This document shows positions 33,184 to 40,596 of a stretch of DNA of 64,000 bases, piece after piece (position 1 is the first letter of the stretch; each line of letters opens with the position of its first letter). Under the pieces are notes generated by a model. The model saw only the letters and a program-made list of their open reading frames with translations, had not been told where the DNA came from and did no database searches. Made by a program: the position numbers and the translations under genes. This DNA comes from Microbacterium sp. Marseille-Q6648 (GTDB lineage: Bacteria > Actinomycetota > Actinomycetes > Actinomycetales > Microbacteriaceae): NCBI RefSeq assembly GCF_943181415.1, contig NZ_CALPBZ010000001.1, forward strand, positions 1,302,001 through 1,366,000. The letters run 5' to 3'.

Positions 33184-33869
33184 CAGAGAACTCCCTCGAG
33201 GAAGCCGGCCGGCAGCGACAGGCCGAGGCCGGCGCCGAAGGCCAGCTGCACGGTGGACGACATGATGACGCCGATGGCGATGTCCATCAGCGGGCGTCGG
33301 CTGCCGAACGCCCACGCGATGACCCAGAACAGCGCCGCGGCCGACAGCAGCCAGCCCGCCAGCGGCAGCACGAGGATGAACGCGGCGAGCGCTCCGACGG
33401 TGAGCAGCACCGTCTTGACGTCGACGCCCGACCCGCCGGTCTCGCCGGCGGAGTCACCGGCGGAGTCGCCGACCGACGGTCGCTGCTCCTCGGGCGAGAC
33501 GACGCGGATCTCGCTGGTCGCGTCGAGGCCGCCGAGGTCCTGCAGCATGTGGTCCGAGATCTCGACCGGGTCGTCCGCCACATGGCGGCGGCGGCGCGGC
33601 CGGAGGACCTCGATGGCGAGCGCGGTGCCGACGACGTAGAGGAACACCACGACGAGTGTCGGGAAGAACGTCGGACCGGGGAACGCGGTGCCTTCGGGCA
33701 CGTCCATCGTGAGGATGCCGGCGGTGAACGCGATGGCGAGGGCGTAGACGCCGGCGACGACGACGAGCTCACTGCGTCCGGTGTACCACCGCGGCATCCG
33801 CTGGACACGGAGTGCTCCTGTGGTGAGGGTGTGGGGTTCGGTGCGGGGCTGGGGTTCGGTGCGGCTCAC
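33183..33869 (-). CDS. tctB: Tripartite tricarboxylate transporter, TctB small membrane subunit
   Basis: A 228-residue membrane protein with about four hydrophobic segments: residues 30-52 (LVVVAGVYALAIAFTAGIL), 65-85 (FFPTLVVVFLYVVGTALAIE), 155-180 (VLLTVGALAAFILVLPLAGW) and a final one near 200. The long loop between the second and third segments (about 70 residues) is unusual for TctB, which is commonly near 150-180 residues. GTG 33869 overlaps the tctC stop by four bases, and the gene ends on the tctA start, so all three subunits are co-translated. Confidence 0.9.
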   Translation of the reverse strand: MSRTEPQPRTEPHTLTTGALRVQRMPRWYTGRSELVVVAGVYALAIAFTAGILTMDVPEGTAFPGPTFFPTLVVVFLYVVGTALAIEVLRPRRRRHVADDPVEISDHMLQDLGGLDATSEIRVVSPEEQRPSVGDSAGDSAGETGGSGVDVKTVLLTVGALAAFILVLPLAGWLLSAAALFWVIAWAFGSRRPLMDIAIGVIMSSTVQLAFGAGLGLSLPAGFLEGVL

Positions 33870-34846
33870 AGTCCGAGCTCCTCGATGACGGCCGTGGTGA
33901 GGCGGGTCTCCTCGGCGATGAAGTCGGCGAATTCGTCGCCGGTCATGAAGCTGTCGACCCAGCCGTTGCGTGCGAGGACTTCGTCCCACGCAGGCGTTTC
34001 GCGGAGCTCGGTCACCATGGCGACCAGTTCGTCGCGGACGTCGTCGTCGATGCCCGGCGGGGCGACGTATCCGCGCCAGTTCGACATCGCGACGTCGACG
34101 CCGGCCTCGCGGAACGTGGGCACGTCGATGCCGGGAACGGGCTCGCCCGCCGAGACGGCGAGGGCGCGGAGGTTGCCCGAGGCGATCTGGTCACGGAACT
34201 CGTTGTAGCCGGACAGTCCCGCTTCGGCCGTGTGCGAGAGGATGGAGGTGACGACCTCCCCTCCGCCCGGGTAGGCGAGGTAGTTCACCGCCGCCGGGTC
34301 GGCGCCGACCTCCCGCGCGAGGAGTCCGGCGAGGATGTGGTCGATGCCGCCCAGGGAGCCGCCGGCGATCGCCGTGCCGCCCGGGTCTGCGGCGAGGGCC
34401 TCGGCGAAGTCGGCGAGCGTCTCGTAGGGCGAGTCGGCGGGGACGACGAGGACGTTGAAGTCGTCGGCCAGGCGCGCGATGGGAACGACGTCGTCGAGGG
34501 TGACCTGCGAGTCGTTGATGACGATGCCGCCGACCATCACGCCGCCCGTCACCATCATGAGGTCGTGGCGGTCGCCCATCTCGGCCACCTGTGCCAGGCC
34601 GATCGTGCCGGACGCCCCCGGGACGTTGACGACCTGCACGCCCTGGGCGATGTTCTCGGCGCGCATGACCTGCTGCGCCTCGCGGGCGAAGGCGTCCCAA
34701 CCGCCGCCGGGGGCGGCGGGCGCGACGAGGGTCACTTTGGTGCGCGGACTGGCCGCTCCCCCGGTCGAGCCGGCGTGGACCGCAGCGGTGAGGAAGAGGG
34801 CTCCGGCGAGGACCCCCACAATCGTCCCGATCACTTTTCGACGCAT
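33866..34846 (-). CDS. tctC: Tripartite tricarboxylate transporter substrate receptor (TctC/Bug)
   Basis: A 326-residue extracytoplasmic solute receptor of the Bug family. The signal peptide is MRRKVIGTIVGVLAGALFLT followed by AAVHAG; no lipobox cysteine is present, so anchoring by lipid is not expected. The mature receptor starts TKVTLVAPAAPGGGWDAFAR, the standard Bug N-terminus with the ligand-binding first beta strand, and SGTIGLAQVA lies near residue 80. It captures a carboxylate and delivers it to TctA/TctB. AGGAGCGAAG precedes the ATG. The gene is divergent from the two-component system that most likely senses the same acid. Confidence 0.95.
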   Translation of the reverse strand: MRRKVIGTIVGVLAGALFLTAAVHAGSTGGAASPRTKVTLVAPAAPGGGWDAFAREAQQVMRAENIAQGVQVVNVPGASGTIGLAQVAEMGDRHDLMMVTGGVMVGGIVINDSQVTLDDVVPIARLADDFNVLVVPADSPYETLADFAEALAADPGGTAIAGGSLGGIDHILAGLLAREVGADPAAVNYLAYPGGGEVVTSILSHTAEAGLSGYNEFRDQIASGNLRALAVSAGEPVPGIDVPTFREAGVDVAMSNWRGYVAPPGIDDDVRDELVAMVTELRETPAWDEVLARNGWVDSFMTGDEFADFIAEETRLTTAVIEELGL

Positions 34847-34967
34847 CTTCGCTCCTGTACCGACTTCGTCGTCGTCGTGGATGTGGACGGTAGACTCGCA
34901 CCCTGCGAGCCTCGGCTGGCGGTCGGACCGACTTTCGCTCTTTGATGCTCACGCCGCGGAGGAGCCG
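34847..34967. promoter_or_regulatory. Divergent tctC / kinase promoter with dyad and direct repeats
   Basis: The 121-base gap holds a TAGACT -10-like box for the kinase gene (34891-34896) that runs into a perfect CTCGCA-CCC-TGCGAG dyad (34895-34909). ACCGACTTCG at 34859-34868 and ACCGACTTTCG at 34927-34937 form a direct repeat on either side. The dyad would overlie the transcription start, and the repeats could be sites for the response regulator. Function is inferred. Confidence 0.4.
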
Positions 34968-36227
34968 ATGACGACCTCGAGCGGGCACTCCCCTCAGGCG
35001 CCGACGCGCCTGGCGCTGGTGCTCGTGGTGCAGTGCCTCGTGGTGCTCGCCTGCGTGGCCGTGACCACGGCGGTGGCCGCCGCGGTGCAGGAGCGCACGC
35101 TGCGCACCGCGACCGCCGAACGCGTCCTCGACGTGTCGCAGAGCCTCGCCGAACTCGAGCAGGTGCGGACCGCGGTGCAGACCGAGCGGGTGGCGGCGAT
35201 GGCCGATCTGCAGCCGCTGGCGGATCTCATCGAACAGGCCGCGGGCGTGGACTATGTCGTGATCACCGACGCGAACGGCATCCGTCTCACCCATCCGACT
35301 CCTTCCGAGCGGGGACGCCCCGTCTCGACGGACGCCACCGACGTGCTCGCCGGTGAGACGTTCGTCGGCACCGAGGTCGGCACCCTCGGGGCGACTCTGC
35401 GGGCGAAGGTGCCGGTGGTCGTGGATGGGGACGTCGTGGGTGCGGCATCCGTGGGGATCCTGGAGAGCGAGATCGCCGGAGCGGTCGAGAGCGCGGTCGC
35501 AGGTCTCGTGCCCTGGGTGCTCGGCGCGGTCGTGGTGGGATGCTCGATCAGCGCCGTGGTCATCTGGTTCCTCCGGCGGCGGGTGCGCCGACTCGAGGAT
35601 CGGGCCCGCGAATTCGAGACCCAGCGGCGGATCGCGGATGCGCTGAGGGATCAGACGCACGAGTTCCGCACGCGCATCCATGTGGTGCGGGGACTGGTCG
35701 CCGAGGGCGCCGCCGACGAGGCGCTGGCTTACGTGGACCGCATCGCGCCGGTGACCACCGCCGCCGATGCGGCGATCGACGTGCCGGATGCGGCGTTGCG
35801 GGCGCTGTTGCGCTCGCTCGCCGACGATGCCGCCGCCCGGGGTGCGACGTTCGAGGTGGATCCGCTCACCACGGTGACGACCGGGGCGCTGGTCGACGAG
35901 GACATGGTGGTGATCGCGAACCTGTGCCGCAACGCCGTCGAGGCCACAGGAGAAGGCGGGCGGGTCCGCGTACTCGTCGTCGCGGACGGGAGCACCGTGC
36001 ACGTCGACGTCGGAGACGACGGACCCGGCGTCGCTCCGGGCTCCGCCGCCGGCCTGTTCGAACGCGGCGCTTCATCCAAGGGAGCCGCCGGGGAACGCGG
36101 GGTGGGACTCGACATCGTGCGCCGCGAGGTCTCCGCTCGTGGAGGCACCATCGAGGTCGGGCAGTCGGAATGGGGCGGTGCCCGCTTCACGGTGGACGCC
36201 CCCAGCAAGGGGCGGGTGGTGTCGTGA
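34968..36227 (+). CDS. CitA/DctB-type sensor histidine kinase
   Basis: A 419-residue membrane sensor. Transmembrane segments near 15-40 and 181-203 enclose a periplasmic PAS-like domain (VDYVVITDANGIRLTHPTPS, about 94-113) that in this family binds citrate or C4-dicarboxylates. There is no cytosolic PAS domain. The phosphoacceptor is His231 in DQTHEFRTRIHVV, a CitA/DcuS-type H-box; the ATP domain has NLCRNAVEAT, DDGPGV and GVGLDIV. GGAGGAG before ATG 34968 decides the start over ATG 34944. It overlaps the response regulator by four bases. It should control the divergent tctCBA operon. Confidence 0.93.
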   Translation: MTTSSGHSPQAPTRLALVLVVQCLVVLACVAVTTAVAAAVQERTLRTATAERVLDVSQSLAELEQVRTAVQTERVAAMADLQPLADLIEQAAGVDYVVITDANGIRLTHPTPSERGRPVSTDATDVLAGETFVGTEVGTLGATLRAKVPVVVDGDVVGAASVGILESEIAGAVESAVAGLVPWVLGAVVVGCSISAVVIWFLRRRVRRLEDRAREFETQRRIADALRDQTHEFRTRIHVVRGLVAEGAADEALAYVDRIAPVTTAADAAIDVPDAALRALLRSLADDAAARGATFEVDPLTTVTTGALVDEDMVVIANLCRNAVEATGEGGRVRVLVVADGSTVHVDVGDDGPGVAPGSAAGLFERGASSKGAAGERGVGLDIVRREVSARGGTIEVGQSEWGGARFTVDAPSKGRVVS

Positions 36228-36961
36228 TCCCGCGCGTTCGCACCCTGATCGTCGACGACGACCCCGCCGTCGTGCGCCTGCACTCGACGTATCTTGCGGC
36301 GGTTCCCGGCTTCGATCTGGTCGGAGCCGCTCGCACAGGGGCTGCTGCCGCGCGATTCGCCGCGGACAACACCGTGGACCTTGTTCTGCTGGACATGAAC
36401 CTGCCCGACTTCAGCGGGATCGAGGTGCTTCACCGCTTGCGGATGGTGCGCGAATGGGACGTGGACGTCCTGGTCATCAGCTCCGCGCGCGACGGCTTCA
36501 CCGTCCGCCAAGCACTGGCGGCGCACGTCGTGGGGTATCTCGTGAAGCCCTTCACGAAGGACGCCTTCGTCGCCCGCCTGACCGAGTATCACACGGCGCG
36601 CGCCCGACGCATCACCGAGGCCGCCGCCGAAACCACGGTCGGGCTCGGACAGGGCGAGATCGATCGCCTTGTGGCGCCGTCCACGGGGGCGATATCCACG
36701 TCCACCGGAGCCTGGGGCGGCGGGATCGACCCTCTGCCGAAAGGCCTGTCCGCCTCCACGATGCGGACGGTGCTGGACCGTCTCGACACGGTTGCGCCGA
36801 CGAGCGCGCGCGCGATCAGCGACGACACCGGTGCGTCCCGGGCGACGGTGCGGCGGTATCTGGATCACCTCGTCGCCATCGGAGCCGTGACGGTCTCGCA
36901 CCGATTCGGCGCCCGCGGTCGCCCCGAGGTGCTGTATCGGCGAGCGGGGGGAGGAGCATGA
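36224..36961 (+). CDS. CitB/DctR-type response regulator
   Basis: A 245-residue regulator. The receiver domain has acidic residues 11-13 (DDD), the phosphoacceptor Asp57 in LVLLDMNLPDFSG and Lys108 in YLVKPF. The C-terminal helix-turn-helix (TMRTVLDRLDTVAPTSARAI, then ASRATVRRYLDHLVAIG) is the IclR-like DNA-binding domain of the CitB/DcuR/MalR group, with the family phrase RFGARGRPEVLYR. GTG 36224 overlaps the kinase stop (GTGA). The pair should activate the divergent tricarboxylate transporter genes in response to an external carboxylate. Confidence 0.93.
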   Translation: MIPRVRTLIVDDDPAVVRLHSTYLAAVPGFDLVGAARTGAAAARFAADNTVDLVLLDMNLPDFSGIEVLHRLRMVREWDVDVLVISSARDGFTVRQALAAHVVGYLVKPFTKDAFVARLTEYHTARARRITEAAAETTVGLGQGEIDRLVAPSTGAISTSTGAWGGGIDPLPKGLSASTMRTVLDRLDTVAPTSARAISDDTGASRATVRRYLDHLVAIGAVTVSHRFGARGRPEVLYRRAGGGA

Positions 36962-37539
36962 CGGGTACCGGGGCCGCTCCGGGGTGGTACGACGACGGCA
37001 CAGGAAAGCAGCGCTGGTGGGATGGCGCGCGCTGGACCGAGCAGTACATCGACCTTCGCGAGCAGACCATCGACCTTCACACGGATGCGGGCCCCCCGTC
37101 CGTCGCCGCCGCGCAGGCGGGGTGGTACGACGACCAGCACGGGCGCTCGCGGTGGTGGAACGGGCGCCAGTGGACGGACGCAGTCCGTTACAGCGGTGAA
37201 GAGCGGGAATTCTCCGGCATCGTCATCGACGGCCGGTGGATCCACTTCGGCGAAGCCAGCCAGCGGGTGGGTGAGGTTCAGGCGTCGCACGAATCGGGGG
37301 ATGCGCTGCTCAGGCGTCCCGCTTTCACCCGCACGGCCGTCGCCCGTCGCCTACTCGGACCTGCGGGACTGATCACCCCGCGCACCCTCAACCGCGTCAT
37401 CGCCCGGTCGCAGTCGTATGTCGTCGTGAGCGCGCCGGCGCAGACGTGGGTCGCGCCGGTCAGCGCAGGTCAGGAGGCGCAGGCGCGGGACTTCGTGGCG
37501 TGGGTGAACGCGAGCTCTGCCCACTACCGATTCGGCTGA
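36958..37539 (+). CDS. Protein with two DUF2510 repeats
   Basis: A 193-residue protein with two N-terminal DUF2510 motifs, PGWYDDGTGKQRWWDGARWT (residues about 8-28) and AGWYDDQHGRSRWWNGRQWT (about 54-74). The C-terminal half (from EFSGIVIDGRWIHFGEA) is of unknown fold and appears soluble. DUF2510 is common at the ends of actinobacterial membrane or secretion-linked proteins, and its function is unknown. The ATG overlaps the response-regulator stop (ATGA) with GGGGGAGGAG just before it, so it is translated with the two-component system; why is unclear. Confidence 0.8.
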   Translation: MTGTGAAPGWYDDGTGKQRWWDGARWTEQYIDLREQTIDLHTDAGPPSVAAAQAGWYDDQHGRSRWWNGRQWTDAVRYSGEEREFSGIVIDGRWIHFGEASQRVGEVQASHESGDALLRRPAFTRTAVARRLLGPAGLITPRTLNRVIARSQSYVVVSAPAQTWVAPVSAGQEAQARDFVAWVNASSAHYRFG

Positions 37540-37548
37540 ACGTGTGTG

Positions 37549-39009
37549 TCAGAAGGGCGCGGGCGTCGCCTCTTCGGGCTCGGGTTCGGGCCGGAAGGTG
37601 GGAACCCGCCGCTCGGGCTCGACGAGATAGCTGCGCCCGGACGGCGAAACCCATTCGATGACCCCACCAGGGTGCTGCGTGACGCTCCATCCCCCGTGAT
37701 GCTTGACCATATGGTGCCCGCGGCAGATCGGGGCGAGATTGCCGATCGACGTCTCACCTCCGTCCGAGAACGCGATCGTGTGGTCCACATCGCATCTCGA
37801 GGCGGGCAAGCTGCACCCCGGGGCCACACACCGATCCGCTCGCCACATCACCAGCCTCCGCAGCGCCGCCGGAGGCTCGTAGCTGTCCCGTCCGACCGAC
37901 AGCACCATTCCGGTCTCGGGGTGGGTCAGTACCCGCATCCACGATGAGGCCGAACCGCACAGCTCCCGCGCCCGGGCGATCGGTATCGGCCCGACTCCTT
38001 CCACCACCGCCGGATCCCCGGCGGCTGCGCTCCGGTCGTCCAGCAGGGACAGCACCGGGACGGTCACGACGACCTGGGGGCGGATCCCCCGCGCGGCTAC
38101 CGGCAGCACGGTGGTGTCACCATCGATCAGCAGATCCAGCGCGACGTCGGCCCGCACCTGATCCAGCGAGCGGGGATCGTCGGGCACGCTCTTGCGCACG
38201 GCCTTACCGGTGCGGGTGATCCGACCGAACACGGCGTGCACCTCGACCTCGGGAGCGTAGAGGTGCAGCCAGGCCATCCCGTCAGCGCCCGATTCGGTGT
38301 AGACACGGCGCGCCTGCAGGGCGGCGTGGAACCGTTCCGGCACCGTCTGCACCCGTGTCCGGTCGATCAGCGCCCGCAGCAGACGGCGGAACACACCGAC
38401 CGGGTGCGCCTCGGCCAGCGCCAGCGCCTCCTTCGCCAGGCCGGCCGAGATCGCGGGCTCGAGCGGAGACATCAACGACACGAACACCCTCGCGTGCTGC
38501 TCGGTGATCCGCGCCTTCGACAAGGACTCCCCGACGCTCGGGAAGGTCGCCACCACCGCCTCCGCGAGGGTCATCAGGTCCGCTGCGGCGTGCTCCGTGA
38601 TGCCGAGGCCGGCTGCCAGCTCGAGCCGCAGCGCACGATCCACGACGTCCGTCAGTTCGCGGCCGTGCCGAGCGGCATCCTCCCGCCACTCCATGCAGAG
38701 GGCATGGACGGCCCGGAAGCGATCGGCGGCGTACGAAGCGAGCAGTGTCGACAGTCCTCGCACCACCTCGAGCTCGTCGGGCGGTTCGGGCACGAACTCG
38801 CTGGCCGCGACCATATCCCACCACTGATCCTCATCCGGGCCGAGCCCCGACGGATCGGAGTCGAACCACGCCTCGTCGGGAAGAGGCCACATCCCGGCAC
38901 CGGCCACCCCTGTCCGAGGTGACGGGTTCCCCGCGGCGGGGCCGACCGGATCCGGCGGATCCGCGGACGCAGGCGGACTCTCTGAATCGAACGCATCATC
39001 GAATGTCAT
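37549..39009 (-). CDS. DUF222 / HNH endonuclease-domain protein
   Basis: A 486-residue protein with a central DUF222 domain (residues about 90-330; RALRLELAAGLGITEHAAAD, ITEQHARVFVSLMSP) and a C-terminal HNH nuclease domain with CVAPGCSLPASRCDVDHTIA followed by NLAPICRGHHMVKH. These proteins are multicopy in Microbacteriaceae and are suspected mobile or toxin-like nucleases; the biological role is unsettled. ATG 39009 was chosen because TAGCGT lies seven bases upstream with no Shine-Dalgarno, the usual leaderless layout of this family. An imperfect LexA-like box overlaps the promoter. Confidence 0.88.
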   Translation of the reverse strand: MTFDDAFDSESPPASADPPDPVGPAAGNPSPRTGVAGAGMWPLPDEAWFDSDPSGLGPDEDQWWDMVAASEFVPEPPDELEVVRGLSTLLASYAADRFRAVHALCMEWREDAARHGRELTDVVDRALRLELAAGLGITEHAAADLMTLAEAVVATFPSVGESLSKARITEQHARVFVSLMSPLEPAISAGLAKEALALAEAHPVGVFRRLLRALIDRTRVQTVPERFHAALQARRVYTESGADGMAWLHLYAPEVEVHAVFGRITRTGKAVRKSVPDDPRSLDQVRADVALDLLIDGDTTVLPVAARGIRPQVVVTVPVLSLLDDRSAAAGDPAVVEGVGPIPIARARELCGSASSWMRVLTHPETGMVLSVGRDSYEPPAALRRLVMWRADRCVAPGCSLPASRCDVDHTIAFSDGGETSIGNLAPICRGHHMVKHHGGWSVTQHPGGVIEWVSPSGRSYLVEPERRVPTFRPEPEPEEATPAPF

Positions 39010-39036
39010 AGCATCAACGCTAGAACACACCTCCGA
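39010..39036 (-). promoter_or_regulatory. Leaderless promoter with imperfect LexA-like box
   Basis: Reading the minus strand, TAGCGT sits seven bases before the HNH gene ATG, a -10 position for a leaderless mRNA. Overlapping it is TCGGAGGTGTGTTCTA (39021-39036), which shares nine of twelve informative bases with the actinobacterial SOS box TCGAAC-N4-GTTCGA. The right half-site is good and the left half is degenerate. SOS control is inferred. Confidence 0.35.
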
Positions 39037-39127
39037 CATCGCCGTCGTGACGTCGCGTGGCCGCGGACTCCGCACCCGGCGGCCGCGAGGCCACTCCGAC
39101 GAGAACCACCACCCCACCCGCGTCTGC

Positions 39128-40414
39128 TCACGCCGAGAAGAACGCCTCCGCCACACGCGTCAGGTCCCAGAGGTCACTGACACCCGCCAGCTCCCGAGCG
39201 GAGTGCATCGACAGGATCGGGATGCCGACATCCACCGTGCGGATGCCCAGGCGCGTCGCGGTGATCGGCCCGATCGTCGACCCGCACGGCACCGCGTTGT
39301 TCGAAACGAACTCCTGCGTCGACACGCCCGCCGCCTGGCACCAGGCGTTCCAGGCAGCGGCACCCTCGGCATCCGTCGCGTAGCGCTGATTGGCATTGAT
39401 CTTCAGGATCGGGCCGGAGCCGAGAACAGGCTGGACCACCGGATCGTGCTTGTCGGGATAGTTCGGATGCACGGAGTGTCCGACATCGCTCGAGGCGCAC
39501 CACGACGAGCCGAGCGAGCGCAGCTGCTCTTCGCGGTCGGCGCCGAGCGACAGCCACACCCGCTCGAGCACGTCGGCCAGGAACGGTCCGGCCGCCCCCG
39601 ACCGCGTCGCGGAGCCGACCTCTTCGTGATCGAAGACCGCCAGCATGGCGATGTGCTCGGCGTCGCCGCTGCCGGCGGCCCGCTCCAGCGCGACGACCCC
39701 GGCGTGCACCGAGGCGAGGTCATCCAGGCGGCCCGCGGCGAAGAACACGTCGTCCCGCCCGAAGACGGCCCCGCGCGCAGCATCCGCCGTGACGATGTCG
39801 TATCCGCGGATGCGCGACGCGTCGACACCGGCAGCCGAGGCGAGCTCTCCCAGCAGATCGGCGGAGTCGGCCTCGCCGAGGCCCCACACCGGCTGGGTCT
39901 GCGCCTGCTTGTGCAGCGCGAGGTGGTCGTTGGCCTCGCGATCCAGATGGATCGCCAACTGGGGCAGCCGCAGGAGCGGCCCGGTCGCGGCGAGCGCCAT
40001 CGTTCCGTCGTCGAGCACCAGTCGGCCGGCGAGGCGCAGCTCGCGGTCGAGCCACGAGTTGAGCAGCGGTCCCCCGTAGATCTCGACACCCGCCTGCAGC
40101 CACCCGAGTCGACCCGTCGTGGGCTTCGGCTTCAGCTTGAAGCCCGGTGAGTCGCTGTGGGCACCGAAGATGCGGACCCCGGTCGCCGCCGTCGCCGAAG
40201 CGGGGGCCACCCACGCGATGACGGCCCCGTCGCGCACCACCACGAATCGCCCGCCGGCGGCCGAAGGCCAGGCCTCGCCTTCGGCCAGGCGCACGAAACC
40301 CGCCTGCTCGAGCCGGGAGGCGACCTCCGCGGCGGCATGGAAGCTGGAGGGCGACGCGTCGACGAACGCCGCGAGGTCGGCGGCGTGGTCGAGTGAGGGG
40401 GAAGCGGCAGACAC
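39128..40414 (-). CDS. M18 family aminopeptidase
   Basis: A 428-residue di-metal aminopeptidase that removes N-terminal acidic or neutral residues. Metal ligands and motifs are seen: GAHSDSPGFKLKP (near residue 92), AAGRLDDLASV (near 225), FDHEEVGSAT (near 260) and ILSMHSARE (near 403). Length matches the aspartyl aminopeptidase/ApeB family. GTG 40414 follows AGGAG by nine bases. It is in the same direction as the HNH gene but 118 bases upstream of it, so an operon is unlikely. Confidence 0.92.
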   Translation of the reverse strand: MSAASPSLDHAADLAAFVDASPSSFHAAAEVASRLEQAGFVRLAEGEAWPSAAGGRFVVVRDGAVIAWVAPASATAATGVRIFGAHSDSPGFKLKPKPTTGRLGWLQAGVEIYGGPLLNSWLDRELRLAGRLVLDDGTMALAATGPLLRLPQLAIHLDREANDHLALHKQAQTQPVWGLGEADSADLLGELASAAGVDASRIRGYDIVTADAARGAVFGRDDVFFAAGRLDDLASVHAGVVALERAAGSGDAEHIAMLAVFDHEEVGSATRSGAAGPFLADVLERVWLSLGADREEQLRSLGSSWCASSDVGHSVHPNYPDKHDPVVQPVLGSGPILKINANQRYATDAEGAAAWNAWCQAAGVSTQEFVSNNAVPCGSTIGPITATRLGIRTVDVGIPILSMHSARELAGVSDLWDLTRVAEAFFSA

Positions 40415-40596
40415 GGGCGGACTCCTGAGGCGTGAGGCGGTGCTTCGATCGTAGGCGGATGCCGCGACAGCCCGTTCGCGCACCGATCGCGAGCCGGGGC
40501 TGCACCGGCTCCTCCCCAGCGGCAGCCCGCCGGCGTCTGTCCACAGCCTCGGCTGCGTGCGTCGACCCGCCTCGGCGGACTCCCTACCGTCGCTGC

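Noticed and set aside
31999-33639. 546-codon plus-strand frame opposite tctA/tctB
   Set aside because: Low-complexity Glu/Arg-rich antisense of clear membrane-protein genes.
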